Origin: Actinoplanes sandaracinus
Lineage (GTDB): Bacteria > Actinomycetota > Actinomycetes > Mycobacteriales > Micromonosporaceae
Direction: 5' to 3'
Length of the DNA: 64,000 nt
Assembly (NCBI RefSeq): GCF_030009775.1
Contig: NZ_JASCTH010000008.1
Span: 102,579-166,578, forward strand
The notes beneath the pieces are model-generated. The model saw only the letters and a list, made by a program, of their open reading frames with translations. It did no database searches and was not told the origin of the DNA. How positions within the stretch are numbered: position 1 is the first letter of the stretch; each line of letters begins with the position of its first letter. The position numbers and the translations under genes were made by a program. Of the stretch, positions 51,632 to 60,517 are shown in pieces.

Positions 51632-54478
51632 GTGACCTCGTCCCCACCCAGGCCCCCCGACGTCACAGTTGTGGTCATCGTCTACAACGACGCGGCCCGG
51701 ATCGAGACCGCGGTCCGCTCGGTGCTGCAGCAGTCACTGCGCTCCCACGAGGTGATCGTGGTCGACGACCACAGCACCGACGGGACGCCGGCCGTGGTCG
51801 AGCGCCTGGTCGAGCAGCACCCCGACGTGATCCGGTCCATCCGCCTCCCGGCGAACTCCGGGCACTGCGGCGCGCCTCGTAACGCGGGTGTGGCGGCGGC
51901 GCGGGGCCGGTTCATCATGTTCCTGGACAGTGACGACACCCTGGACCAGCACGCCTGCCGCAACATGGTCTCGATGGCCGAGCAGAGCGAGGCCGACATG
52001 GTCATCGGCCGGTGCGTGCGCCACGACGTCGCCACCGGCAGGGAGAGCTCGTGGATGCCGCAGCTGGTCGAGCAGAAGGTGGTCTACGAGTCGCTGCACG
52101 ACCGGCCCGAGCTGCTCTACGACGTGCTGTCGACCAACAAGCTGTACCGGCACGACTTCCTGACCCGGGAGAACCTGGTCTTCCTGGAGGACCGGCTCTA
52201 CGAGGACAACCTGTTCTCCGCGCACGCCTACCTCGCGGCCAAGAAGATCGCGGTGATCCCGCAACGGATCTACACGTGGAACGTCGAGCGCCAGGCGGCG
52301 AACCAGTCGATCACCCGCCGGGCCGCCGACATCCGCAACATCACCGACCGGATCGTCGTCACCCGCAGGATCGACGACTTGCTCGCCCTGCATGACGCCG
52401 GTGACCTGCGGCTGCGCAAGGACGTCCGGTTCCTGGAGAACGACCTGCGGGTCCACCTGGCCGGGCTGAGCAATCTCCCGGAGGAGAACCAGCGCGCCCT
52501 CGTCGACGCCGCCCGCCCCTATCTGGAGACCCTCCAGGAGGAGGCGTTCCGGCTGGCCAAGCCACTCCCGGCGATGGCCGCCTACCTGGCCCGGCAGGGT
52601 GACCACCACGGTGTGGCCACGGTGCACGACTTCATGACGCCGCGGCCTCTGCAGCCACACCTCACCACCGACCTGGTCATCCGGGACGGCCGCGTCTTCT
52701 GGCTCGACCGGCACCTCGACGACCCTCTGGGCCGCGACGTGCTGGACGTCACCGACATGGGCTTCCAGGACAGCCCGCTCAGCAAGATGCGCATCGGCGG
52801 CCGGATCGACACCGCCCAGATCGACGGCGACCGGGCCACCCTCACCGGCTCGTTCACCAACCCGATCGGCCGGATCAGCGCCGAGGCGGCCCCGAAAGCG
52901 CAACTGGTCTTCGAGGAGCGGCGCGGCAAGCGGCGGGTGTTCAAGGCCAAGGCCGAGCTGACCGTCGACGCGCGGCGGGTCGGGTGGAGCGCCACCTTCG
53001 AGCCGGCGAAACTCCTGCGCCCGATCGGGCTGATCGACCCGAACTACTCCCTGCGCCTGCACGTCACCGTCGGCAGCGACATCGCCGAACTCGCGCTCTT
53101 CGCCGAGGACGACGTCATCGACGCGATGCGGCTACCGGTCCGGCCCAAGCTCAGCCGGCTCACCGCCGACCTGTTCCAGGGTTACCTCACCGACAGCGGC
53201 AACGTGGCCGTGCGCCTGGACGCCGCCGGCAGCGCCGCGAAACTGGGCACCGCGGCGATCAGCGGGGTGCGCAACACCCACCTCGGGAGCCGGGCCTGGC
53301 GGCGGGCCACCAAGCTCCAGACGTCGCTGAGCCTGCGCCGCGACGACCGTTCCACCCAGCTCTCCTGGTACGAGAACGTCTTCCTCAAGCTGCCCGTCCG
53401 CAAGGGCACCGTGGTCTTCGAGAGCCACATGGGCAAGCAGTTCTCGGACAGCCCGCGCGCCATCTATGAGGAGATGCGGCGGCGGGGGATCAAGTTCACC
53501 CCGATCTGGTCCTACGAGACCCACCCGGCCGGCTTCCCGTCCGGCGCGAAACTGGTCAAGCGGAACTCGTGGAGTTACCTGCAGGCGCTCGCGCAGGCCG
53601 AGTACTGGATCGACAATCAGGGCTTCCCGCACGACCTGCGCAAGCGGCCGGAGACCACGTACATCCAGACGTGGCACGGCTCGGCGTTCAAGCGGATGGG
53701 TTTCGACGAGGCGGCCATCAAGGCGCGGACCGAGAGCCAGCAGAAGCGCTGGCAGCGCGCCGTCAACCGGTTCGACTACTTCCTGGTCCGGTCGGAACAC
53801 GACGTGCGCACCCTGACCAAGGGCATGCGGGTGGGCGCCGAGCTGCTGCGGTTCGGGTACCCGCGTAACGACGCTCTGCTCAACGGTGGCAACGAGGACC
53901 AGTTGCGGAAGCTGCGCAAGCGGCTCGGGATCGCCGAGGGGCGGCGGGTGGTGCTCTACGCGCCCACCTTCCGGCCGGAGGAGGTGGACCGGCCCTCGGG
54001 GCTGGAGCTGCCGTTCGACCTGGAAGAGTTCGTGCACCGTTTCGGCGAGGACACGATGCTGCTGGTCCGGCCGCACTACCTGGTCTCGTTCGCGCTGCCC
54101 CCGGCGTACGCCCATGCGGTGCGCAACGTGGCGAACGTCCACGACGTGACCCCGCTGATGCAGATCGCCGACGCACTGATCACCGACTACTCGTCCCTGA
54201 TGTTCGACTACTCGCTGCTGAACCGGCCGATGATCTTCCACGTGCCGGACTACGACGACTACGTGGGCAGCAGCCGGGGTTCCTACTTCGATCTCGGCTC
54301 GACCGCGCCGGGCCCCCTGACCCGTACCTCGGAGGAACTGATCGCCGCCATCGCGGACCTCGACGGCAACGCGACCTCCTACGCGGACAAGCGCCGCGAG
54401 TTCGTCGGCCGGTTCGGTGAGTACGACACCGGGCAGGCGGCCAAGTCCGTCGTCGACCACTTCTTCGGAGACCGGTGA
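51632..54478 (+). CDS. Fused GT2 glycosyltransferase and TagF-type glycerophosphotransferase
   Basis: 948 residues. The N-terminal GT2 domain (about 8-250) has TVVVIVYNDAARIETAVRSV and the metal-binding FLDSDDTLDQH. The middle is a beta-rich linker (about 330-580). The C-terminal domain (about 585-940) is a CDP-glycerol:polyglycerophosphate transferase: FESHMGKQFSDSPRAIYEEM, TYIQTWHGSAFKRMG with the catalytic His, YPRNDALL, LYAPTFRP and DALITDYSSLMFDYSLL. One protein thus both adds sugar and extends a polyol-phosphate chain, suited to wall teichoic acid. GTG start; its last 4 bp overlap the next gene. Confidence 0.92.
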   Translation: MTSSPPRPPDVTVVVIVYNDAARIETAVRSVLQQSLRSHEVIVVDDHSTDGTPAVVERLVEQHPDVIRSIRLPANSGHCGAPRNAGVAAARGRFIMFLDSDDTLDQHACRNMVSMAEQSEADMVIGRCVRHDVATGRESSWMPQLVEQKVVYESLHDRPELLYDVLSTNKLYRHDFLTRENLVFLEDRLYEDNLFSAHAYLAAKKIAVIPQRIYTWNVERQAANQSITRRAADIRNITDRIVVTRRIDDLLALHDAGDLRLRKDVRFLENDLRVHLAGLSNLPEENQRALVDAARPYLETLQEEAFRLAKPLPAMAAYLARQGDHHGVATVHDFMTPRPLQPHLTTDLVIRDGRVFWLDRHLDDPLGRDVLDVTDMGFQDSPLSKMRIGGRIDTAQIDGDRATLTGSFTNPIGRISAEAAPKAQLVFEERRGKRRVFKAKAELTVDARRVGWSATFEPAKLLRPIGLIDPNYSLRLHVTVGSDIAELALFAEDDVIDAMRLPVRPKLSRLTADLFQGYLTDSGNVAVRLDAAGSAAKLGTAAISGVRNTHLGSRAWRRATKLQTSLSLRRDDRSTQLSWYENVFLKLPVRKGTVVFESHMGKQFSDSPRAIYEEMRRRGIKFTPIWSYETHPAGFPSGAKLVKRNSWSYLQALAQAEYWIDNQGFPHDLRKRPETTYIQTWHGSAFKRMGFDEAAIKARTESQQKRWQRAVNRFDYFLVRSEHDVRTLTKGMRVGAELLRFGYPRNDALLNGGNEDQLRKLRKRLGIAEGRRVVLYAPTFRPEEVDRPSGLELPFDLEEFVHRFGEDTMLLVRPHYLVSFALPPAYAHAVRNVANVHDVTPLMQIADALITDYSSLMFDYSLLNRPMIFHVPDYDDYVGSSRGSYFDLGSTAPGPLTRTSEELIAAIADLDGNATSYADKRREFVGRFGEYDTGQAAKSVVDHFFGDR

Positions 54479-55641
54479 CCGCCGTGGCCGAGCACCGCGA
54501 CATCTTCATCGTCTGCAACAGCGTGAACGAGTTGGGCGGCCTGACCCAGTGGGTGCACGACATCTCACGGCTGTTCACCGCCCGCGGCCACCGGGTGCGC
54601 CTGATCGGTGTGGAGCCGGCGAGCGACTACCGGGACTTCGGGTCGGATCTGCCGTACCAGACGATCACGCTGCACGCCGACCGCCTGCCACGGCGCCGCA
54701 AGGCGAAGGGGCTGGGCGGCCTCAACCCGAAGCGGGCCCTGCGGACCCGCCAACGGCAGCGGATCTTCGAGCACGGGGTGGAGCGCCTCAACGAGATCCT
54801 GCGCACCGCCTCCGGGCCGGGCGCCGTGGTGATCGCGGCTCAGGTCTGGGCCGGCGAGTGGGTGGTCGCCGCCGACACCACGGGCATGCAGGTCATCGGC
54901 ATGTCCCACGAGTCGTTCGAGGCGTGCCGCAACAGCAGCCGTTACCGCCGGGTGCTGAAGTTCTACGGCCAGATGGACATCCACCTGTCGCTCACCGACG
55001 CCGACGCGGACGCCTGGGCCATCGCGAAACCCGGCATGTCGAACGTCGGCGCCATGCCGAACCCGCTGATGACCGTGCCGAAGACGATGCCCACGCTGGA
55101 CGAGAAGACCGTGGTGTCGCTCCGCCGGCTCTCCCACGACAAGGGCCTCGACATGCTGCTCGAGGCGTGGGCGCTGGTCGGCCCACAGCACCCGGACTGG
55201 TCGCTGAAGATCTTCGGCGCCGGGCCGGACGAGCAGGCGCTCCGCACCCAGGCCCGGGATCTGGGATTCGACGACAAGCTGATCTTCCAGGGCAAGACCA
55301 GCGACATCGACGGCGCCCTCAGTTCCGCCTCGATCTATGCGCTGCCGTCCCGGGAGGAAGGCTTCCCGATCGCGGTGATGGAGGCGATGGCCTACGGTCT
55401 GCCGACCGTCGCCTTCGACTGCGCCCCCGGCATCCGCGAGTTGATCGACGACGAGGTCAGCGGCGGCCTGGTGGTCACCGCCGGTAACGTCCCCGGTTTC
55501 GCGGCCGGTCTGGAACGGCTGATCAAGGATCGGGAACTGCGGGGCCGGCTCGGCGCGGCGGGCCGCGACTCGGTCCGGCGCTTCACCCCGGACAGCATCG
55601 TCGACCGGTGGGAATCCCTGTTCGCGCTCCTCGACCGCTGA
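54475..55641 (+). CDS. Glycosyltransferase family 4 (GT-B)
   Basis: 388 residues. N-terminal donor-side fold begins DIFIVCNSVNELGGLTQWVH. The C-terminal Rossmann half has VVSLRRLSHDKGLDMLLEAW, LKIFGAGPDEQAL, and the E-x7-E site SREEGFPIAVMEAMAYGLPT. Its GTG overlaps the stop of the GT2-TagF gene (GTGA), indicating coupling. Likely decorates the same wall polymer; the sugar is unknown. Confidence 0.92.
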   Translation: MTAVAEHRDIFIVCNSVNELGGLTQWVHDISRLFTARGHRVRLIGVEPASDYRDFGSDLPYQTITLHADRLPRRRKAKGLGGLNPKRALRTRQRQRIFEHGVERLNEILRTASGPGAVVIAAQVWAGEWVVAADTTGMQVIGMSHESFEACRNSSRYRRVLKFYGQMDIHLSLTDADADAWAIAKPGMSNVGAMPNPLMTVPKTMPTLDEKTVVSLRRLSHDKGLDMLLEAWALVGPQHPDWSLKIFGAGPDEQALRTQARDLGFDDKLIFQGKTSDIDGALSSASIYALPSREEGFPIAVMEAMAYGLPTVAFDCAPGIRELIDDEVSGGLVVTAGNVPGFAAGLERLIKDRELRGRLGAAGRDSVRRFTPDSIVDRWESLFALLDR

Positions 55642-55691
55642 CCGGCCGGATCAGCGGACACCGGCGGTGAGGCATTGCGCTCACCGCCGGT

Positions 55692-55697
55692 TAGGGT
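55692..55697 (+). promoter_or_regulatory. -10 box for leaderless NUDIX gene
   Basis: TAGGGT ends 7 nt before the GTG at 55705, which favours this start. Confidence 0.6.
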
Positions 55698-55704
55698 GCT
55701 CGGC

Positions 55705-56193
55705 GTGCAAGCGATCATCGCCACTCTGGGTTACGTCTTCTCCCCCGACCGGCAGCGGGTCCTGATGATCCGGCGGGACGCCCGGCCGGACGACATCCAC
55801 TACGGCTACTACAACGGCCTCGGCGGCAAGCTGGAACCCGGCGAGGACGTGGTCGCGGGCCTGCGCCGGGAGATCCACGAAGAGGCCGGACTCGACTGCA
55901 CCGGCGTCGAACTGGCGGGCACGATCTCCTGGCCCGGGTTCGGCCGCGACGGCGAGAACTGGTTCGGTTTCCTCTTCCGGATCACCGGGTGGACCGGTGA
56001 GCCGTACTCGGCCAACGACGAGGGCAGCCTGCACTGGGTCGAGGTCGCCGAGATCCTCTCCGGCCGGCTCCCGATGTGGGAGTCCGACCGCCACTTCCTG
56101 CCCCTGGTCTTCGCCGCCGAGCCGGCCGTCTTCCACGGCGTCATGCCCTTCGCCGCCGGCAAGGCCACGGCGTGGAGCTACCACACCCTTTAG
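55705..56193 (+). CDS. NUDIX hydrolase (MutT/8-oxo-dGTP diphosphatase type)
   Basis: 162 residues. The NUDIX box is complete: GGKLEPGEDVVAGLRREIHE followed by EAGL, preceded by YYNGLGG as in MutT-like enzymes acting on oxidised purine nucleotides. GENWFGFLFRITGWTGEP and WESDRHFLPLVF complete the fold. Substrate is predicted, not shown. A GTACG 3' motif and a hairpin follow the stop. Confidence 0.92.
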   Translation: MQAIIATLGYVFSPDRQRVLMIRRDARPDDIHYGYYNGLGGKLEPGEDVVAGLRREIHEEAGLDCTGVELAGTISWPGFGRDGENWFGFLFRITGWTGEPYSANDEGSLHWVEVAEILSGRLPMWESDRHFLPLVFAAEPAVFHGVMPFAAGKATAWSYHTL

Positions 56194-56194
56194 A

Positions 56195-56210
56195 CCCTTC
56201 GCTGGTACGG
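56195..56210 (+). other. 3' GTACG motif after the NUDIX gene
   Basis: CCCTTCGCTGGTACGG starts 1 nt after the TAG stop, in the sense orientation. Confidence 0.5.
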
Positions 56211-56212
56211 GT

Positions 56213-56240
56213 CCGCGGTCCCCGACCGCATGGACCGCGG
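56213..56240 (+). terminator. Hairpin after the NUDIX gene
   Basis: CCGCGGTCC and GGACCGCGG pair perfectly around a 10-nt loop, 19 bp after the stop. No T tract, but a GC-only hairpin terminator is possible. Confidence 0.55.
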
Positions 56241-56480
56241 TCCCGTGGCTCCCGCGCGACCGTCTCCCGGGTCCGGGCCGCAGCGCGCCCGGCGGGCTGC
56301 TGCCCGCTCCCGGACCCCGTCAGCCGTAGCTCCGCCACGCCACCGGACGGCCATTCCCCGTCTCGGCGACGGCCGGCGCGCCTCGGCGTGACGGGACAGG
56401 CGCGCCGGGGCACCGGGGCACCGGCCGCTTCGTCGCGCGGGAAGCGCGGGACGGCGCGGGTGCGGTCGGGTGAGCGGTGG

Positions 56481-56496
56481 CCGTACCGGAAAGCGG
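56481..56496 (-). other. 3' GTACG motif after upp
   Basis: On the upp strand CCGCTTTCCGGTACGG lies 15 nt past the stop. Its last 12 bases equal the motif after uppS. Confidence 0.5.
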
Positions 56497-56511
56497 TGTC
56501 GATCTGGTTTT

Positions 56512-57144
56512 TCAGAAGCGGCGCATGCCGCCGAACTGGCGGTCGCCGGCGTCACCGAGGCCGGGGACGATGTAGGCCTTCTCGTTGAGGCCCTCATCGA
56601 TCGAGGCGGTGACCAGGCGCAGCGGCAGGCCGGCGTCGGCCAGGCGCTTGACGCCCTCGGGAGCGGCCAGCACGCAGCAGATGATCACGTCGGTGCACCC
56701 GCGGTCGACGAGCAGCTTGCAGCAGTGCAGCAGCGAGCCGCCGGTGGCCAGCATCGGGTCGAGGACCAGCACCGGCTGATGGGAGAGGTCGACGGGCAGC
56801 GACTCCATGTAGGCGCGGGGCTCGTGCGTCTCCTCGTCGCGGGCCAGACCGACGAAGCCCATCGACGACTCGGGCAGCAGCGCCAGTGCGGCGTCAGCCA
56901 TGCCGAGGCCAGCGCGGAGCACCGGGACGATCAGGGGCGGGTTGGCGAGCCGGGTGCCCTCGGTGGGCGCGACCGGCGTCTCGATGGGGTATTTCTCGAC
57001 GGCGAAGAGACGGGCCGCCTCGTAGACCACCATGGTAGTGAGTTCGTGCAGCGAGGCGCGGAAGACACCGGAGTCGGTCTCGGTGCGGCGCATCGCGGTG
57101 AGCCTGGTCTGAGCCAGCGGATGATCTACGACAAGGACGTCCAC
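56512..57144 (-). CDS. upp: Uracil phosphoribosyltransferase
   Basis: 210 residues. Makes UMP from uracil and [44 protein letters not shown], the PRPP loop [17 protein letters not shown], and [12 protein letters not shown] (uracil site) are diagnostic. The third codon GTG (57144) is chosen because a -10 box lies 7 nt before it and actinobacterial homologues start [15 protein letters not shown]; the track frame begins 6 nt earlier at GTG 57150. Divergent from deoC across 59 bp. Confidence 0.96.
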   Translation of the reverse strand: MDVLVVDHPLAQTRLTAMRRTETDSGVFRASLHELTTMVVYEAARLFAVEKYPIETPVAPTEGTRLANPPLIVPVLRAGLGMADAALALLPESSMGFVGLARDEETHEPRAYMESLPVDLSHQPVLVLDPMLATGGSLLHCCKLLVDRGCTDVIICCVLAAPEGVKRLADAGLPLRLVTASIDEGLNEKAYIVPGLGDAGDRQFGGMRRF

Positions 57145-57151
57145 GGGCACA

Positions 57152-57157
57152 ACCTAT
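57152..57157 (-). promoter_or_regulatory. -10 box for leaderless upp
   Basis: TAGGTT on the minus strand ends 7 nt before the GTG at 57144. Confidence 0.55.
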
Positions 57158-57190
57158 CGTTCAATCAAGATCAACTGTCACAGGGTTGCG

Positions 57191-57196
57191 TAGAAT
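57191..57196 (+). promoter_or_regulatory. -10 box for leaderless deoC
   Basis: TAGAAT ends 7 nt before the ATG at 57204. Two divergent promoters thus share 59 bp with upp. Confidence 0.65.
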
Positions 57197-57203
57197 CGTT
57201 TTC

Positions 57204-58133
57204 ATGACTGTGGCGGCAACCGCTGGACTGTCCGATCTCCGCTCGTTCCTGCACGGCCTGCCCGGGGTCGATCACGTGGGCGTCGAGGCGCGGGCGGCGG
57301 CGCTCGCCACCCGCTCGATCAAGGCCGACTCCAAGGCGAAAGCGATCGACCTGGCCATCCGCATGATCGACCTGACCACGCTGGAGGGCGCCGACACCCC
57401 CGGCAAGGTGCGGGCGCTCTGCGCCAAGGCCAGACGCCCCGATCCCGCCGATCCCAGTTGCCCGCCGGTGGCCGCGATCTGCGTCTACCCCGCGATGGTT
57501 CCGGTCGCCGCCGCCGCGCTCGCCGGGTCGGGGGTGCATCTGGCCAGCGTCGCGACCGCGTTCCCGTCCGGCCAGGCGCCGCTCGAGGTGAAACTGGCCG
57601 ACACGCGCGAGGCGGTGGCCGCCGGCGCCGGCGAGATCGACATGGTGATCAGCCGTGGCGCGTTCCTCGCCGGCGACTACACCCGGGTCTTCGATGAGAT
57701 CACCGCGGTCAAGGACGCGTGTGGCGGCGCCCACCTCAAGGTCATCCTCGAGACGGGCGAGCTGGGCACCTACGACAACATCCGCCGGGCCTCCTGGCTG
57801 GCGATGCTGGCCGGCGCCGACTTCATCAAGACCTCGACCGGCAAGGTCGCGGTCAACGCCACCCTGCCGATCACGCTGGTCATGCTGGAGGCGGTGCGCG
57901 ACTTCCGGGAACGGCACGGCCGGATCATCGGGGTCAAACCGGCCGGCGGCATCAAGACCACCAAGGACGCCATCAAGTACCTGGTGTTGATCAACGAGAC
58001 CGTGGGCGACGACTGGCTCCACCCCGACCGGTTCCGTCTCGGGGCCTCCTCGCTGCTCAACGACCTGCTCATGCAGCGCACCAAGCTGACCACCGGCCAC
58101 TACGCCGGTCCGGACTACTTCACCCTGGATTGA
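57204..58133 (+). CDS. deoC: Deoxyribose-phosphate aldolase
   Basis: 309 residues. Cleaves 2-deoxyribose-5-phosphate to acetaldehyde and glyceraldehyde-3-phosphate in deoxynucleoside breakdown. AICVYPAMV, AGAGEIDMVISRG and KVILETGELG belong to the class I aldolase barrel; the Schiff-base Lys is in DFIKTSTGK. VIGVKPAGGIKT follows. An N-terminal extension of about 40 residues is usual in actinobacteria. The ALDH genes start 5 bp later and overlap, forming one operon in which acetaldehyde could be oxidised. Confidence 0.96.
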   Translation: MTVAATAGLSDLRSFLHGLPGVDHVGVEARAAALATRSIKADSKAKAIDLAIRMIDLTTLEGADTPGKVRALCAKARRPDPADPSCPPVAAICVYPAMVPVAAAALAGSGVHLASVATAFPSGQAPLEVKLADTREAVAAGAGEIDMVISRGAFLAGDYTRVFDEITAVKDACGGAHLKVILETGELGTYDNIRRASWLAMLAGADFIKTSTGKVAVNATLPITLVMLEAVRDFRERHGRIIGVKPAGGIKTTKDAIKYLVLINETVGDDWLHPDRFRLGASSLLNDLLMQRTKLTTGHYAGPDYFTLD

Positions 58134-58138
58134 GCCTC

Positions 58139-59563
58139 ATGTTCGAGTACGCTCCAGCACCCGAATCCCGCTCCGTGGTCGACCTCGCCGGGTCCTACGG
58201 CCTCTTCATCGACGGCGCGTTCGACAGCGGCAAGGACGGCAACGTCTTCAAGACGGTCAACCCGGCCACCGAGGAGGTCCTCGCCGAGGTCGCCACGGCC
58301 GGCCCGGAAGACGTCGACCGGGCGGTGGCCGCGGCCCGGCGCGCGTTCGGCCCGTGGTCCGAGCTGCCCGGCGCCGAGCGCGCGAAGTACCTCTTCCGGA
58401 TCGCCCGGATCATCCAGGAACGCGCCCGTGAGCTGGCCGTGCTGGAGTCGCTCGACAACGGCAAGCCGATCAAGGAGGCACGCGACGTCGACCTGCCACT
58501 GGTCGCGGCGCACTTCTTCTACTACGCGGGCTGGGCCGACAAACTGGCGTACGCGGGCTTCGGCCCCGACCCGCGCCCGCTCGGCGTGGCCGGCCAGGTC
58601 ATCCCGTGGAACTTCCCGCTGCTGATGCTGGCGTGGAAGGTCGCGCCCGCGCTCGCCACCGGCAACACCGTGGTGCTCAAGCCGGCCGAGACCACCCCGC
58701 TGTCCGCGCTCTTCTTCGCCGACGTGTGCCGGCAGGCCGAGCTGCCACCCGGCGTGGTCAACATCGTGACCGGGGCCGGCGACACGGGCGCCTATCTCGT
58801 GCAGCACCCGGACGTGGACAAGGTGGCCTTCACCGGCTCCACCGAGGTGGGCCGGGAGATCGCCCGGACGGTGGCCGGCAGCGGCAAGCGCCTCACCCTG
58901 GAACTGGGCGGCAAGGCGGCCAACATCGTCTTCGACGACGCCCCGGTCGACCAGGCCGTCGAGGGCATCGTGAACGGCATCTTCTTCAACCAGGGGCACG
59001 TCTGCTGCGCGGGTTCCCGGCTACTGGTCCAGGAGTCGATCGCCGATTCGTTCCTCGATTCGCTGAAACGGCGAATGGCGACGCTGCGCGTCGGTGACCC
59101 GCTGGACAAGAACACCGACATCGGCGCGATCAACTCTGCGGCGCAATTGGCCCGTATTTCAGAATTGTCGGAAATAGGGTCGGCGGAGGGCGCGGAGCGC
59201 TGGTCGCCGGAGTGCTCGCTGCCGGAACGGGGCTTCTGGTTCGCGCCGACGATCTTCACCGGCGTGACCCAGGCCCACCGGATCGCCCGGGAGGAGATCT
59301 TCGGGCCGGTGCTGTCGGTGCTGACCTTCCGGACCCCGGAGGAAGCCGTCGCCAAGGCCAACAACACGCCGTACGGCCTCTCGGCCGGCATCTGGACCGA
59401 GAAGGGCTCACGCATCCTGGCCGTCGCCGACAAGCTCCGGGCCGGCGTGGTGTGGGCCAACACGTTCAACAAGTTCGACCCGGCGTCGCCGTTCGGCGGC
59501 TACAAGGAGTCCGGCTACGGCCGCGAGGGTGGCCGGCACGGCCTGGAGGCGTACCTTGCCTAA
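58139..59563 (+). CDS. Aldehyde dehydrogenase, catalytic half (ALDH16-like pair)
   Basis: 474 residues, NAD(P)-dependent oxidation of aldehydes to acids. GQVIPWNFPLLMLAWKVAPA, LKPAETTPLSALF, FTGSTEVGREIARTVAGSGK, LTLELGGKAANIVFDDA (general-base Glu) and NQGHVCCAGSRLLVQ (catalytic Cys) are all present. ATG 58139, 5 bp after deoC. With the next gene it corresponds to the two-domain ALDH16 layout. Its likely substrate is acetaldehyde from DeoC, by context only. Confidence 0.93.
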   Translation: MFEYAPAPESRSVVDLAGSYGLFIDGAFDSGKDGNVFKTVNPATEEVLAEVATAGPEDVDRAVAAARRAFGPWSELPGAERAKYLFRIARIIQERARELAVLESLDNGKPIKEARDVDLPLVAAHFFYYAGWADKLAYAGFGPDPRPLGVAGQVIPWNFPLLMLAWKVAPALATGNTVVLKPAETTPLSALFFADVCRQAELPPGVVNIVTGAGDTGAYLVQHPDVDKVAFTGSTEVGREIARTVAGSGKRLTLELGGKAANIVFDDAPVDQAVEGIVNGIFFNQGHVCCAGSRLLVQESIADSFLDSLKRRMATLRVGDPLDKNTDIGAINSAAQLARISELSEIGSAEGAERWSPECSLPERGFWFAPTIFTGVTQAHRIAREEIFGPVLSVLTFRTPEEAVAKANNTPYGLSAGIWTEKGSRILAVADKLRAGVVWANTFNKFDPASPFGGYKESGYGREGGRHGLEAYLA

Positions 59564-60404
59564 GTCAGTCAAGTCCGTCACTGTTTCCCCGGAACCGGGA
59601 CGGCTCTCCGTGCGCAAGACCTACAAGCTCTACATCGGTGGCAAGTTCCCCCGGAGCGAGTCAGGACGGACCTACCTGGTGGACGGCGACAACGTGGCCC
59701 TCGCCTCGCGCAAGGACGCCCGTGACGCGGTGCTCGCGGCGCGCGCCGCCCAGCCGAAATGGGCCGGCGCCACCGCGTACAACCGCGGTCAGGTGCTCTA
59801 CCGGATCGCCGAGATGATCGAGGCCCGCCGTGCCGAGTTCACCGCGCTGGGCGTGCCCGGCGCCGAGGTGAGCGCCGTCGTCGACCGCTGGGTCTGGTAC
59901 GCGGGCTGGTCCGACAAGATCGCCCAGGTGGCCGGCGGGGCGAACCCGGTGGCCGGGCCGTTCTTCAACATCTCCGCTCCGGAGCCCACCGGCGTCGTCG
60001 CCGTCGTCGCGCCGGCCTCCCTGCTCGGTCTGGTCAGCGTCATCGCCCCGGCGATCGTGACCGGCAACACAGTGGTGGTCCTCGCCGCCGGCCCGCAGGT
60101 CGCGGTCACCCTGGCCGAGGTGCTGGCCACCTCGGACGTGCCGGGTGGCGTGGTGAACCTGCTCACGGGGCGCTACGCGGAGACCGCGCCGTGGCTCGCC
60201 GGCCACGACGACGTCAACGCCCTCGACCTCACCGGGGTGGACCACCCGGACCTGGCCGCCGAGTTGGAGAGGGCCGCGGCCGGCACGTTGAAACGGGTGA
60301 TCCGGCCGGTGACCGGCGGACCCGACTTCACCGCCGACCCCGGCCTGCGGCCGATGACCGCCCTACTGGAGACCAAGACCGTGTGGCACCCGAAGGGCTA
60401 CTGA
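59556..60404 (+). CDS. Half-length ALDH-fold protein without catalytic residues
   Basis: 282 residues from TTG 59556, overlapping the preceding gene by 8 bp. It keeps the ALDH N-terminal/NAD-domain pattern (RKTYKLYIGGKFPRSESGRT, RWVWYAGWSDKIAQVAGG, FNISAPEPTGVVAVVAPASL, ALDLTGVDHPDLAAELERAA) but stops where the catalytic domain would begin. Neither the general-base Glu motif (ELGG) nor a catalytic Cys occurs. Fused two-domain ALDH16 proteins have just such an inactive second domain, so this may be its separate partner, structural or regulatory. GTG 59610 is an alternative start. Confidence 0.82.
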   Translation: MPKSVKSVTVSPEPGRLSVRKTYKLYIGGKFPRSESGRTYLVDGDNVALASRKDARDAVLAARAAQPKWAGATAYNRGQVLYRIAEMIEARRAEFTALGVPGAEVSAVVDRWVWYAGWSDKIAQVAGGANPVAGPFFNISAPEPTGVVAVVAPASLLGLVSVIAPAIVTGNTVVVLAAGPQVAVTLAEVLATSDVPGGVVNLLTGRYAETAPWLAGHDDVNALDLTGVDHPDLAAELERAAAGTLKRVIRPVTGGPDFTADPGLRPMTALLETKTVWHPKGY

Positions 60405-60517
60405 CGCCATCAGTTCGGATGGTGCCGGGGACGGGGCGGATGTCACACAGCGTTGCCGACTAGGGTGTGTGCCCAGAGTCACCCGTCCCACCACCCCCAG
60501 ATCACCCGGAGGTCACC

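Larger units (their letters stand above)
56194..56511. other. Intergenic region between NUDIX and upp, no gene seen
   Basis: 318 bp between convergent genes. A hairpin at 56213-56240, two 3' GTACG motifs (one per gene) and GC-rich simple sequence; frames here lack starts and family sequence. Confidence 0.6.
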
